Source: PMNU01 sp035479875
GTDB lineage: Bacteria; Patescibacteriota; Saccharimonadia; Saccharimonadales; UBA4665
Assembly (NCBI GenBank): GCA_035479875.1
Contig: DATIIH010000001.1
Span: 124,001-188,000, forward strand
DNA: 64,000 nucleotides
Direction of reading: 5' to 3'
The notes beneath the pieces were generated by a model. It ran no database searches. It saw only the letters and a program-made list of their open reading frames with translations, and was not told the origin of the DNA. A program made the translations under genes and the position numbers. This document shows, piece by piece, positions 1 through 8,981 of this stretch. Positions within the stretch are counted from its first letter, which is position 1. Every line of letters begins with the position of its first letter.

Positions 1-42
1 CCATGAGGGGAGCCGGGGTTTTCGTACCGCTAATCGGTAACT

Positions 43-552
43 TTACAGTGCGTCGACCGCAGCTTGGTCGATGTTCACACGTACACCAGTAAGGTGCGAT
101 GGGAACGTTTGGTTTGCGATGCTCGCGGAAGCTGGGCCATCAAAGCCTTGGCCGTCGTTCGACACCTGCAGCTTAAAGCTCACCGAGAGTGTGTCGGTTG
201 GCTGGTGGTTGTCGGCAAAGGCGTTAAGCTCTTCGAAGGTGCCTTCTACGAACTTGGTGCCTTGGACGTTCACTTCTTGCCATACGCCCTGACCAAGGCT
301 GTCGTTAGTGCCGCCGTGTGGGGCAGTTGCACTTTCTTGGACATTGGTTGGGTTGGCGCTGATCATTGTGCCATCGCTATTAAACGTAAATAGGTGAGGG
401 CGGTACGGCGCTGCTGCGTCGACTTCCCAAACGCCTACAATGCCATTTGGATTATCGGCACTTGCCATGCCCGGCCTAAGTCCCACAACACTAAGGCCGG
501 CAGTCACGGACGCGGCCGCAAAGATTATCAATGCGGTTAGTATTTTCTTCAT
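43..552 (-). CDS. Secreted protein, possible lipocalin-like beta-barrel
   Basis: Encodes about 169 residues. The N-terminus MKKILTALIIF followed by a small-residue stretch ending near ASADNPN is a typical Sec signal peptide, so the protein is probably exported. The start at 552 is preferred over an upstream in-frame ATG at 567 because GGAGGG lies 7 nt before it and the upstream ATG would overlap that ribosome site. The mature part has a GVWEV...FNSDGT...G.W pattern that recalls lipocalin-like calycin domains, but this is a weak resemblance. It is transcribed alone, divergently from the next gene. No enzymatic residues were recognised, and the function is unknown. Confidence 0.7.
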   Translation of the reverse strand: MKKILTALIIFAAASVTAGLSVVGLRPGMASADNPNGIVGVWEVDAAAPYRPHLFTFNSDGTMISANPTNVQESATAPHGGTNDSLGQGVWQEVNVQGTKFVEGTFEELNAFADNHQPTDTLSVSFKLQVSNDGQGFDGPASASIANQTFPSHLTGVRVNIDQAAVDAL

Positions 553-715
553 GTACAGTCCCTCCATTAAATAGTGATTTTATTGTCCCACGGACATATT
601 GCGCGTTGCCGTAAGGATGCTTATTGCGCGTTATCGTACTTTGATGTACGCTTTAAACCTTTGTGTAGCTATAAAGTTGTATCAACGTCAGAGATATTAT
701 ATAGTCAGAAAGATA

Positions 716-1837
716 ATGACAGTTGACAGCGAAGCGTGGACACCACTCACCCGGGATCAAACGGACTTTTTTCGCGGTCAGGTAGAGGCAACGCAGGGGA
801 TCGCGTTTAGCACTGCCGCCCATGCGGCTGGTATTGTACCGCTGGTCGCCACGAGGCATGATGTACGCTTTCCTAATGGGGTGCTCCGCCCAACGATGCT
901 GTGGCCCGATCCCTACGAGCCATCTACGTCATGTGTGATTATTGGGCGCGCGGGGCGCGGCTCAGCGGTGTCTGGGTTTTCCCGGGTTACTGCGGATGTA
1001 AAGAGTAGCGTCTACGCTGCCGAAGGCGTCATAGTTAACACACCGGCCAGACGCGGATCTGCTACCGACATGTATGGGCAAGTAACTGTACCTATGCCAG
1101 ATCAAGAGACGCCATTAACCAGAGTGCAGGCGGCAGCCTTCCTTATAGATAGTGCTATGCGCCACTTGCTTGGAGTAGACGATCGGCCCACGCCAGGATC
1201 GCTTGCGCTAGCGGGGCTCGAAGTTATCGGGATGGACGGACCGGACAGTGCCCGCATGTTCCGCTCGCTGAGTTCGTTGGCCACAAACCTGGTGGTCGCA
1301 GGCACTCTACCCGAAAGAATGGGTGGTTTTGTCAATAAGACACATGGCCTGGCAGACGCCTTACTCACTATGGCCATTGACCGCAGGCTGCAGATAGCCG
1401 CCAATGTATCGCCAGAGGAGGACACCACAACACGTACGCATAACCGACCACACCTCCATGATCAGAGTGCGCTGTTTGAATCCGACCGTGGCAGCATCAA
1501 CGCCATATTTCGCGTACCCGGTGCGTTCCCGGATACCATTGTATTTGCCACTATTGGAAAGCCAGGGCCAGATGACGACCAACTACTACTAGAGCGGTAT
1601 ATCGTTCGCCCTTGGGGCGTGGCGCTACACGTAGTACCCATGGAGCCAGAAGATTACAGCCAGGAAGGCATGTCTAGGGGCGTCATGATGGACGATCCGT
1701 TCCTTGCGGAAAGCGATGGCACTGCCGCCAGCTACGCCTTGCTCGACGCAAACGGCAGAGAACTGCTCAATACAAAAATATTAGCACTCATGAGCGAAAT
1801 AAACGCCGAAAGCGTAGGCCGGCACCGCGTTCTCTAA
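716..1837 (+). CDS. Conserved hypothetical protein, 373 aa
   Basis: Not recognised. The open frame extends upstream to 599, but the 39 extra codons are hydrophobic and basic and cover an AT-rich stretch that looks like a promoter. The start at 716 (MTVDSEAW) matches the acidic, soluble character of the rest. The protein has no signal peptide or membrane segment and is probably cytoplasmic. It resembles in style the other acidic hypothetical proteins of this window (for example at 20703 and 38818), without visible homology to them. It is a single gene, followed about 50 nt later by a promoter for the next gene. Confidence 0.65.
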   Translation: MTVDSEAWTPLTRDQTDFFRGQVEATQGIAFSTAAHAAGIVPLVATRHDVRFPNGVLRPTMLWPDPYEPSTSCVIIGRAGRGSAVSGFSRVTADVKSSVYAAEGVIVNTPARRGSATDMYGQVTVPMPDQETPLTRVQAAAFLIDSAMRHLLGVDDRPTPGSLALAGLEVIGMDGPDSARMFRSLSSLATNLVVAGTLPERMGGFVNKTHGLADALLTMAIDRRLQIAANVSPEEDTTTRTHNRPHLHDQSALFESDRGSINAIFRVPGAFPDTIVFATIGKPGPDDDQLLLERYIVRPWGVALHVVPMEPEDYSQEGMSRGVMMDDPFLAESDGTAASYALLDANGRELLNTKILALMSEINAESVGRHRVL

Positions 1838-1849
1838 GGGCATAAACAC

Positions 1850-1878
1850 TTGCTTTTATCTCTGTTTTAGGATATTAT
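1850..1878 (+). promoter_or_regulatory. Sigma-70-type promoter for the metallopeptidase gene
   Basis: TTGCTT at 1850-1855 and TATTAT at 1873-1878 are separated by exactly 17 nt. The start codon of the next gene lies 12 nt after the -10 box, which leaves almost no leader. Confidence 0.6.
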
Positions 1879-1890
1879 ATACACTGTTTT

Positions 1891-3387
1891 ATGGCTCAGA
1901 CTTATGAGGCGCCCGCGTCGATACCTGACTTTGAATTTGTGGTGTCCGAAATACCCGGAGCCGCTGCCACCATGCTCGCCGAAGTTATTGTCGAGCAGGC
2001 AATCATCACCCCCGCGGCGCAACCAGACACTCCGAGCTGGTTCACGCGTCGCTGGCAAAGCCTAAAAGACGCGACCGACAACAGGATTGCCGCAGCCACA
2101 CTGAGTGCTACTATGCTACTTGGCACAGCGGCTTGCCAGAACAACCACGACACCACGCCAGCGCCAAAAGCCCCGACCGGATCATCTGCTGCACACGGGC
2201 TCTCCGCTAAACCGTCTGCAACGCCCACGCCCGAGGCCCCGCCGCTTGACCTCTCAAGCTACAACGCCGTTCAAGACCTCGTCAGCTCACCACAGAACCC
2301 TGATATCGCCAGCGATGCTGTATGGAAAGGTGAAAACAGGCTCCACACCGAGCATCCTGGCTGGAACTATGAACGCGCGTACCAGGAATACCTCTACGAG
2401 GCCCGTCAGCATCAAGCCGAACAACTCGATCTAACCGTCTTTAATCCATCCGAGGTACTCGCGGCTATGTCCGACTCTGTAACCGGCGTCAAACCTCTCA
2501 CCAGCCGCCAATATCTAACGCTCACTAACGAATTCTTGGCCAACTATGGCGTTCAGGTAAGCGTTGACAAAAACGTGCCGGCCAACGTTTTTAACAATCG
2601 CAACACCCGGCAATGGCTCCGCAATGCCGTATTGTCATTTGCTGCCGTACCAAAAGAGTACGTAACACCCCTAGGGATGCAGCAGATCGAGTTTCAAGCG
2701 CTGCCGCCCGCCTCAAAAGACAACCCGTGGGTTGTGCAGGCATATATAAAATTAGGTGGAGCGCACGACGACATCGTGGTCAACCTCTTGGCTGGCGGTA
2801 CGCCGTCGGTCATCTGGCATGAGATGCAACATGGCTGGGACGACCTCGAAAGCGGCGGCTGGCGAGCCATGGGCAACGACCCAACATTTGTATCGACCGA
2901 CCAAGGCGCACCCTTTGGTCAGATGTCGCCAACCGATACACGGCCAGTCGCTATTACCAAGGGTTTCCTAACGATCGACCAGTTCGTGACGGCGCGGAAC
3001 GCAATATCGGATGACTTCTTTGCGCATAACTTTGGTAACCCCGGCTGTATGGAAGCCGCCGGCGTTGACCAGCAAAAAATCCTCGCTCTCGGTGCCATAA
3101 CCATCTTCGTAAACAACTACTCCGCCCAAAAACTAATCGAGCAAAAGGCCGTTATCGGCGGCTACGTACCCGACATGGACAACTGGTATATCGTGACAAA
3201 CTCATGGACACCACACATTGAGCAACAATTCGACATTTTATTGACGCGTCTGTACGGGCAATCGCCGGCACTGGCCAGATTCTTTATCGAGATGGCGCGA
3301 CGCGACGAGAACTTTGGTAGCCAGCTCAACTATTTCCAAACAATGTGCGCTAAATCCGGCGCGCCGGTAAACCTTCGCCTCAACTAG
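1891..3387 (+). CDS. Membrane-anchored zinc metallopeptidase-like protein (HExxH)
   Basis: A 498-residue protein. About 65 polar residues come first, then a hydrophobic segment (around residues 67-82) ending in LLGTAAC, which resembles a lipobox or a signal anchor. A Pro/Thr/Ser-rich linker follows. The C-terminal globular part contains VIWHEMQHGWDD at about residue 307, an HExxH zinc-binding and catalytic motif. The C-terminal domain is therefore probably extracytoplasmic and proteolytic. No third zinc ligand could be assigned with certainty. A cytoplasmic N-terminus before the anchor is unusual for a lipoprotein and suggests a type II membrane topology. It overlaps the convergent downstream gene by 4 nt. 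Confidence 0.65.
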   Translation: MAQTYEAPASIPDFEFVVSEIPGAAATMLAEVIVEQAIITPAAQPDTPSWFTRRWQSLKDATDNRIAAATLSATMLLGTAACQNNHDTTPAPKAPTGSSAAHGLSAKPSATPTPEAPPLDLSSYNAVQDLVSSPQNPDIASDAVWKGENRLHTEHPGWNYERAYQEYLYEARQHQAEQLDLTVFNPSEVLAAMSDSVTGVKPLTSRQYLTLTNEFLANYGVQVSVDKNVPANVFNNRNTRQWLRNAVLSFAAVPKEYVTPLGMQQIEFQALPPASKDNPWVVQAYIKLGGAHDDIVVNLLAGGTPSVIWHEMQHGWDDLESGGWRAMGNDPTFVSTDQGAPFGQMSPTDTRPVAITKGFLTIDQFVTARNAISDDFFAHNFGNPGCMEAAGVDQQKILALGAITIFVNNYSAQKLIEQKAVIGGYVPDMDNWYIVTNSWTPHIEQQFDILLTRLYGQSPALARFFIEMARRDENFGSQLNYFQTMCAKSGAPVNLRLN

Positions 3388-3800
3388 CCACCTTCTAACA
3401 GCCGCTCCAGGTGCATCAGCACGTCGTTAAACGACACTTCAGCTTTTACTAAAAAACAGTCAGCGCCGTAGCTTTGGGCCGTGTCTTTATCGGACTGCTG
3501 ACTCAGATTGCTAAATATTATGACGGGTATCCGCGCCAATTTGCGGTCACCCTTGATTACTTGGAGCACTTCAAAACCATTCATGCCTGGCATGATGATA
3601 TCTAGAATAACCGCGTCGGGGCGGTGGGCGGTGACATGGTCCAGCGCTTCGTTGCCATCGGCCGCCACCAAAACGTCATAGCCGGCGTTTTCTAGCCCGG
3701 CTTTGTAGGCGATGGTCACAAATTGTTCGTCGTCTGCAATCAGGATAGTTTTGTTTTTTCGAGGGGCCGTTTGCATAGGAGTACTTTGCGCGCTTTTCAC
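3384..3800 (-). CDS. CheY-like single-domain response regulator
   Basis: A 138-residue protein that is essentially one receiver domain. It shows the acidic pair (IADDE), the phospho-acceptor aspartate in ILDIIMPG and the conserved lysine in FLVKAE. No output domain is present, as in CheY/PilG/PilH-type regulators. It lies divergent from the pilus operon that starts at 3949, so a role in pilus control is a reasonable inference but is not shown. A TATAAT-type box lies about 20 nt upstream on the minus strand. A second ATG at residue 9 is an alternative start. Confidence 0.85.
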   Translation of the reverse strand: MKSAQSTPMQTAPRKNKTILIADDEQFVTIAYKAGLENAGYDVLVAADGNEALDHVTAHRPDAVILDIIMPGMNGFEVLQVIKGDRKLARIPVIIFSNLSQQSDKDTAQSYGADCFLVKAEVSFNDVLMHLERLLEGG

Positions 3801-3948
3801 TTTGTTATGCTAGGCGCATTATACCATAAGCGCGCTCGGCTCACATTAGCTAAACAGGGGGCAGCCTGCCCCAAAACGGTAGTAGCAAAAACCCTAGCGC
3901 ACTGTTAAAATTAAGCGTAAGCGAATCGATTTAATTACAGAAGGTAAT

Positions 3949-5664
3949 ATGGGGCCCACCGACGCGGAATTAGTTCAGATTTTGAACGACCTCAAATATT
4001 TGCCGCCCGAAAGGCTAGCCGAAGCTCAAACTCAAGCGACCGAGGACAGCGCTAGCTTGTACGACACGCTTGTAGATCATGACTACATCAGCAGCCATGA
4101 GCTGGGCCAGGTGATGGCGTACCACTTTCAGATGTCGTACATTCCGCTGGATAACGTCACTATCCCCGACGAACTTCTGCAGCTGGCTCCCAAAAGCGTG
4201 GTTGAGCGCTACGCAACTGTGCCTGTCGAGCTGAATGCCTCTGGTCTGCACATCGCCACCAATCAACCGGGTGCCACCGATTTGTTTGACATGCTCGTCA
4301 AAAAGGCCGGCGCCAAACAGCGCCTCATTTCCTACGCTACCGAGTCAGATATCAAAAACGTGCTGCACTCTTACAAGCAAGACCTACAAACGCTCTTTGC
4401 CGAACTGATTGGCGACGGCACGAGCGTAGTGCCCGTGAACGACATCATCAACATGATTTTTGAGTACGCCTACGACGCCCACACGTCCGACGTCCACATC
4501 GAACCGCAAGAAGACAACACGATTGTACGCTTTAGGATCGATGGCGTACTACACGACGAAATCGCATTCCCCAAGCGAGTGCATGAACAAATCATTAACC
4601 GTTTGAAGGTTATGGCCCGCCTGCGCACCGACGAACACCTGAGGGCCCAAGATGGCCGCCTGCGCGTGCCGATTAGCGACGAAGAATTGTCCGTGCGCGT
4701 GTCGATCGTACCCGTAATTACCGGCGAAAAGGTAGTAATGCGCTTGCTGGCCAAGCACACCCGCCAATTTAGTTTGTCTGACCTCGGCATGCGCGCCGAA
4801 GATCTCACCACCATTCAACACGGCTTTAGCAAACCATTCGGCATGATTTTGTCTACCGGCCCAACTGGCTCCGGCAAAACCACCACCATTTACGCCATCC
4901 TTAAAATTATCAACACCAGAAGCCGCAACATCGCCACCATCGAAGACCCCATCGAGTACACGCTCAAGGGCGTCAACCAGGTGCAGGCTAATGCCAAAAC
5001 CGACCTCACGTTTAGCAGTGGGCTTAGATCATTGCTACGCCAAGACCCAGACGTCATTTTTGTAGGTGAAATTCGTGACGAAGAAACGGCCGACATTGCC
5101 GTCAACGCGGCCATGACCGGCCACCTGGTGCTGTCCACCATGCACACTAACGACGCCATCACCACATTGCCACGGTTGGTAGACATGCATATCGAGCCGT
5201 TTCTGGCAGCCTCCACGGTAAGCTTAATTGTCGGCCAGCGCCTGGTGCGCAAGATTTGCGACCATTGCAAGGCCAGCATTGAACTCACCAAAACCGCCAA
5301 AGGCCTTAGCGGCGACCCCACCGAAATCAGCTTACTCAAAAGCCTCGAGCCGCGGCTGTTCACCAAATACTTTGGCAAAAAAGCGAGCATTCGTGTGTAC
5401 CGTGGCAAGGGCTGCAGCGCGTGCCACAATACCGGCTACCGGGGACGCTTTGGCATTTTTGAATTGCTCGAAGTCACCCCCAAACTAGCCCAATTGATCA
5501 CCGCCAAATCAGATACCGACACGCTACAAGCGCAAGCAATTAAAGACGGCATGGTCACGATGGCCGAAGACGGCCTGGTAAAAGTGATTGCCGGCACCAC
5601 CACGCTCACCGAAGTGCTGCGCGTTACAAAAGGATGGTATGGTCCAGACAAAAGTCCGGCTTAG
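3949..5664 (+). CDS. pilB: Type IV pilus assembly ATPase PilB/GspE
   Basis: A 571-residue cytoplasmic hexameric ATPase that powers pilus extension. The N-terminal 150 residues form a GspE-N/MshEN-type domain. Walker A (GPTGSGKTT) lies near residue 303, followed by the Asp box, Walker B (DVIFVGEIRD) and the His box (STMHTND). Two CxxC pairs (CDHC near 437 and CSAC near 488) form the zinc-binding C-terminal element typical of PilB. The first gene of the pilus operon, it overlaps pilC by 26 nt. The closest alternative would be a PilT retraction ATPase, but the N-terminal domain and zinc site argue for PilB. Confidence 0.95.
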   Translation: MGPTDAELVQILNDLKYLPPERLAEAQTQATEDSASLYDTLVDHDYISSHELGQVMAYHFQMSYIPLDNVTIPDELLQLAPKSVVERYATVPVELNASGLHIATNQPGATDLFDMLVKKAGAKQRLISYATESDIKNVLHSYKQDLQTLFAELIGDGTSVVPVNDIINMIFEYAYDAHTSDVHIEPQEDNTIVRFRIDGVLHDEIAFPKRVHEQIINRLKVMARLRTDEHLRAQDGRLRVPISDEELSVRVSIVPVITGEKVVMRLLAKHTRQFSLSDLGMRAEDLTTIQHGFSKPFGMILSTGPTGSGKTTTIYAILKIINTRSRNIATIEDPIEYTLKGVNQVQANAKTDLTFSSGLRSLLRQDPDVIFVGEIRDEETADIAVNAAMTGHLVLSTMHTNDAITTLPRLVDMHIEPFLAASTVSLIVGQRLVRKICDHCKASIELTKTAKGLSGDPTEISLLKSLEPRLFTKYFGKKASIRVYRGKGCSACHNTGYRGRFGIFELLEVTPKLAQLITAKSDTDTLQAQAIKDGMVTMAEDGLVKVIAGTTTLTEVLRVTKGWYGPDKSPA

Positions 5665-6697
5665 CGGCAAAGAACAATTAGCATTCTTTACCGACTTATC
5701 TACGATGCTCACGGCCGGCATACCGTTGTTGGAGGCTGTAGAGCTGCTAGAGCCCGACGCCAAAGGCAACATCAAAAAGGTGCTTACCGAGATCCATAAA
5801 AGCCTCAACAATGGTGACACGCTAGGCACGGCCATGGCGCGTTTTCCCCGGGCCTTTGAACCGGTAACAATCAATCTAATGAAAGCCGCCGAAATGGGGG
5901 GTACCCTAGAAGACACGCTTAAGGACATCGTGATCGCTATCAAAAAACGCGTGGCGTTTGGCAACTCTTTGCGTTTGGCCATGATTTACCCAGCGTTTGT
6001 GATGGGTATTTTTAGTTTTATCGTTATCATGCTTTTGACATTCGTAATTCCGCGCATCGGCAAAGTCTTTACCAGCATGCACGTTAAACTGCCGCTGGCC
6101 ACGCGCACGCTCATCGCGAGCTCGAACTTCTTTATCCATAGGTGGCCGTTTGTCTTAGGCGGGATCGTGCTGCTGATAGTCATCATCAGCATTATTGTGA
6201 AGACGCAAAAGCGGGCAATTATCCGTATGCTGCTCGGCATGCCCGGCCTTAAGCATCTGGGGCTCAATATCGACCTGGCTCAAATGACGCGCAGCATGAC
6301 GCTACTCCTCAAAGCCGGCTTGCCGATCGACGAAACTCTGGAGCTCACCAAACCCACGGTCCAAAAAAAGCAGGTGCTGGCCGTGATTGAGCGCATGTCG
6401 CACAACGTGGCCGCAGGTAAGCCGCTGGCCGCAGGGCTCAGGAACGCCAAAGACGTTATACCGCCCATGATGGCTCGCTCGCTAGAAACCGCCGAAACCT
6501 CCGGCACGCTCGAAACAACCATGGCCAACCTGGCCGAGCACTTTGACTCCGAAGCCTCAGAGAGCCTGAAGGCAATTAGCGGTCTGATCGAGCCGCTAAT
6601 GGTAGTTCTAGTGGGGCTGATGGTGGGCGCGCTGATGATTACCGTAATTGCACCGGTGTACACCGTGATTACTCAAATTCGGCCAGCAGGGAGCTAG
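5639..6697 (+). CDS. pilC: Type IV pilus inner-membrane platform protein PilC
   Basis: About 352 residues with two GspF/T2SSF domains (KEQLAFFTDLSTML and LAQMTRSMTLLL) and hydrophobic segments after each, the last just before the C-terminus. It is the polytopic membrane platform that couples PilB to pilin polymerisation. The frame is open from 5588, but MVQTKVRLSGKEQ at 5639 is the better start: it has AGGA just upstream and matches the family N-terminus. It overlaps the end of pilB, consistent with translational coupling. The next gene starts 1 nt after its stop. Confidence 0.93.
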   Translation: MVQTKVRLSGKEQLAFFTDLSTMLTAGIPLLEAVELLEPDAKGNIKKVLTEIHKSLNNGDTLGTAMARFPRAFEPVTINLMKAAEMGGTLEDTLKDIVIAIKKRVAFGNSLRLAMIYPAFVMGIFSFIVIMLLTFVIPRIGKVFTSMHVKLPLATRTLIASSNFFIHRWPFVLGGIVLLIVIISIIVKTQKRAIIRMLLGMPGLKHLGLNIDLAQMTRSMTLLLKAGLPIDETLELTKPTVQKKQVLAVIERMSHNVAAGKPLAAGLRNAKDVIPPMMARSLETAETSGTLETTMANLAEHFDSEASESLKAISGLIEPLMVVLVGLMVGALMITVIAPVYTVITQIRPAGS

Positions 6698-6698
6698 C

Positions 6699-7181
6699 AT
6701 GGTGCGGGCAGGCCCACGCGACGCCGGTTTTACGCTCATAGAAGTGCTAATAGCCCTAGGGATTATTGGGCTGCTCGCCGGTCTGACATTCATTAATTTG
6801 GGTAAGCCGCAAACTACCGCCACGCTCACCAGCACTGTTAGCGGGCTGATGGCGGACATCAAAGCCCAGCAACAGCTAGCCATGACAGGGGACGATGGCG
6901 GCTCCGGCTCGCAGGCCGAGCACGGCATTGTATTTACCACCAGCGATTACACGTTGTTTGCCGGCAACACTTTTAACAGCGGCGACAGCAATAACTTTAC
7001 CGTCGCGCCCGGCAGCAATGTCACACTGAACGCCGATTTGCCAAGCACCACCTTACAATTCGCTAAAAGCAGCGGTGAAGTGGTGGGTTTTGACGCCAGC
7101 CACGACACCATCACCGTCACTGTGGACGACGCCAACACCGTGATCACCATCAACCGCTTTGGGACGGTTACCGCAAACTAA
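6699..7181 (+). CDS. Type IV pilin-like protein, GspH/FimT type
   Basis: A 160-residue prepilin. The leader ends in a glycine followed by FTLIEVLIALGIIGLL, the classic class III signal: PilD would cut after Gly and methylate Phe, with Glu at +5. The rest is Ser/Thr-rich and predicted extracellular. It belongs to the minor-pilin block behind pilC and shares one base with the next start codon (ATGA-like overlap). It probably primes pilus assembly or sits at the tip. Confidence 0.88.
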   Translation: MVRAGPRDAGFTLIEVLIALGIIGLLAGLTFINLGKPQTTATLTSTVSGLMADIKAQQQLAMTGDDGGSGSQAEHGIVFTTSDYTLFAGNTFNSGDSNNFTVAPGSNVTLNADLPSTTLQFAKSSGEVVGFDASHDTITVTVDDANTVITINRFGTVTAN

Positions 7182-8071
7182 TGAAACGCTTTTTTCGCCA
7201 CCACTCGCAGCGCGGTGCCACTCTCGTAGAGGTACTGGTGGCAATTGGCCTGACCGGGATCATGCTGCCTACGCTGGCGACGGCGTTGGTTACCTCGCAC
7301 GCAGGGCGGGCAACCTCGCTGCAACAATTAGAAGCTAGCTCGCTGCTCCACGAAAGCACCGAAGCGGTGCGTGTTGTACGCGAGCAGGGCTGGAGTAATG
7401 TAGCCACCGACGGCACGTACCACCCGGTGATGAGCGGCTCCACGTGGACGCTAGTGAGTGGCGCTAACACGTCTGGCGGCTTCACGAGCCAAATAGTCAT
7501 TAGCCCAGCCGAACGCGACAGTTCTGGCGCGCTCGTAGCCAGCGGCGGCACTAACGACCCCGCAGCCAAACACGTGGTCGTGACGGTGTCCTGGACCACA
7601 CCATACAGCGCCTCGGTCACGGGAGATATGTACCTTACACGCTGGCAAAATAACGCCGTCTGGCAACAAACCACCCAGAGTGACTTTAACGCTGGAACGC
7701 CAACCAGCACTGCCACTACCAACGCCAGCGGCGGGGAGGTACAACTCGCCGGAGCCGGGCCATTGCAAACTTCGGGCACCTTCGAATCGAGCACATTTGA
7801 TGCCACCGCCAACGCGGCTTTTAACTCGCTCTCGTTCACGTCGACCGTACCGGCAGCTACGACCTTGCAATTACAAATCGCCATCAACAACGACAACGCC
7901 ACCTGGAACTATGTAGGCCCAGACGGTACACCCGGCACGTTCTACACCACCAACGGGCCAATCCCGCTTATCGCCGGCGACGGGCGCTACTTGCGTTATA
8001 AGGCGTTCTTCACGGGCGACGGCACAGCCACTGCCGTCTTATCCGACGTGGAGGTTAACTACGCACCATGA
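7181..8071 (+). CDS. Minor pilin-like protein, PilV/GspI-J type, 296 aa
   Basis: A short basic leader (MKRFFRHHSQRG) precedes ATLVEVLVAIGLTGIM. This is a prepilin peptidase site with Ala instead of Phe at +1 and Glu at +5. It is the largest pilin-like protein in the operon, with about 260 residues of Ser/Thr/Gly-rich, probably beta-rich sequence. Large minor pilins often carry a tip adhesin-like domain. Both gene junctions overlap by 1-4 nt, so it is translationally coupled. Confidence 0.82.
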   Translation: MKRFFRHHSQRGATLVEVLVAIGLTGIMLPTLATALVTSHAGRATSLQQLEASSLLHESTEAVRVVREQGWSNVATDGTYHPVMSGSTWTLVSGANTSGGFTSQIVISPAERDSSGALVASGGTNDPAAKHVVVTVSWTTPYSASVTGDMYLTRWQNNAVWQQTTQSDFNAGTPTSTATTNASGGEVQLAGAGPLQTSGTFESSTFDATANAAFNSLSFTSTVPAATTLQLQIAINNDNATWNYVGPDGTPGTFYTTNGPIPLIAGDGRYLRYKAFFTGDGTATAVLSDVEVNYAP

Positions 8072-8586
8072 CCATCCGCAGGCTACTCCACCGGCTCAGA
8101 CCTCCAAAGGACCAACGCGGCGTCACACTTATTGAGCTCCTCGTCACTATGGGGCTACTCTCAATCATGCTCGTCATTCTCACTACCATTTTTACCGCCA
8201 GCGTCGACGTGCAGTCCGAAACCAGCGACTATGCCGCCGTAACCGCCGATGGCCGATTTGCCCTTTCTCGCCTCGAGTACGATATCCACCGCGCCTCGGC
8301 CGTCACCACGCCGGCCACGCTGGGCGCCAGCGGCTCCAGCCTGGTACTTACCGTTGGCAGCAGCACCTACACCTACTCGGTTAGCGGCAACCGCCTGCAA
8401 TTAGACATCGACGGCTCCAGCGACTATCTCACTGGCGACCAATCGGTGGTCAGCGGCCTCAACTTTCAGGCGCTGGGTAACCCCGGTGGGCTCGAATCGG
8501 TTAGCTACAGCTTTACGCTCACGAGCAATAAAGCCCACCAGGTGAGCACCGAGCAATTTAACAGCACCACGGAGCTGAGGCCATGA
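8068..8586 (+). CDS. Minor pilin-like protein, PilW type
   Basis: A 172-residue protein with a prepilin signal: QRG followed by VTLIELLVTMGLLSIML, then an amphipathic stretch and a Ser/Thr-rich C-terminal part. The ATGA overlap with the preceding gene and a further 4-nt overlap with the next show tight operon organisation. It probably acts in pilus initiation with the other minor pilins. Confidence 0.82.
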   Translation: MTIRRLLHRLRPPKDQRGVTLIELLVTMGLLSIMLVILTTIFTASVDVQSETSDYAAVTADGRFALSRLEYDIHRASAVTTPATLGASGSSLVLTVGSSTYTYSVSGNRLQLDIDGSSDYLTGDQSVVSGLNFQALGNPGGLESVSYSFTLTSNKAHQVSTEQFNSTTELRP

Positions 8587-8981
8587 GTCGCCAAAACCGC
8601 CCCAGCAAGAACAGGCAAGCAGGGCAAACGATTATCGCGCTACTCATCTTTGTAATGATGTCGATCACCATCACCACTGCGGCGGCCACGGTTACGATTA
8701 TCAACATCCGCAGCAACTCGGCTTCGGCTGGCGGCGAACAAGCCCTAGCCAACGCCGACAGCGGGGCAGAAAATGCCCTACAACGCCTGCTGCGCGACCC
8801 CGCGTACGCAGGCGAAACCGTAGCATTGGCTAACGGAACTGCTACAATAAGCGTAAGCGGAACCACCATGAAGACAATCGTTTCCCGGGGCATCAGCGGC
8901 AGCTATCGCCGCACCATAACCGTCACTACTGCAGTGAGCGGCGGTGTATTTACCGTAGCTAGTTGGAGCGAAACGCCATGA
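8583..8981 (+). CDS. Minor pilin-like membrane protein, PilX type
   Basis: A 132-residue protein with a basic N-terminus, then QAGQTIIALLIFVMMSITITTAA and a pilin-like region containing SGAENALQRLL. The Gly-Gln-Thr context is a degenerate prepilin site lacking the usual Glu at +5, as is common for GspK/PilX-like minor pilins. It overlaps both neighbours by 4 nt (ATGA). Its role is inferred from its position in the operon. Confidence 0.75.
   Translation: MSRQNRPSKNRQAGQTIIALLIFVMMSITITTAAATVTIINIRSNSASAGGEQALANADSGAENALQRLLRDPAYAGETVALANGTATISVSGTTMKTIVSRGISGSYRRTITVTTAVSGGVFTVASWSETP

Noticed and set aside
5524..5982. 152-codon minus-strand frame across the pilB-pilC junction
   Set aside because: Antisense to two well-identified genes, with no family features.
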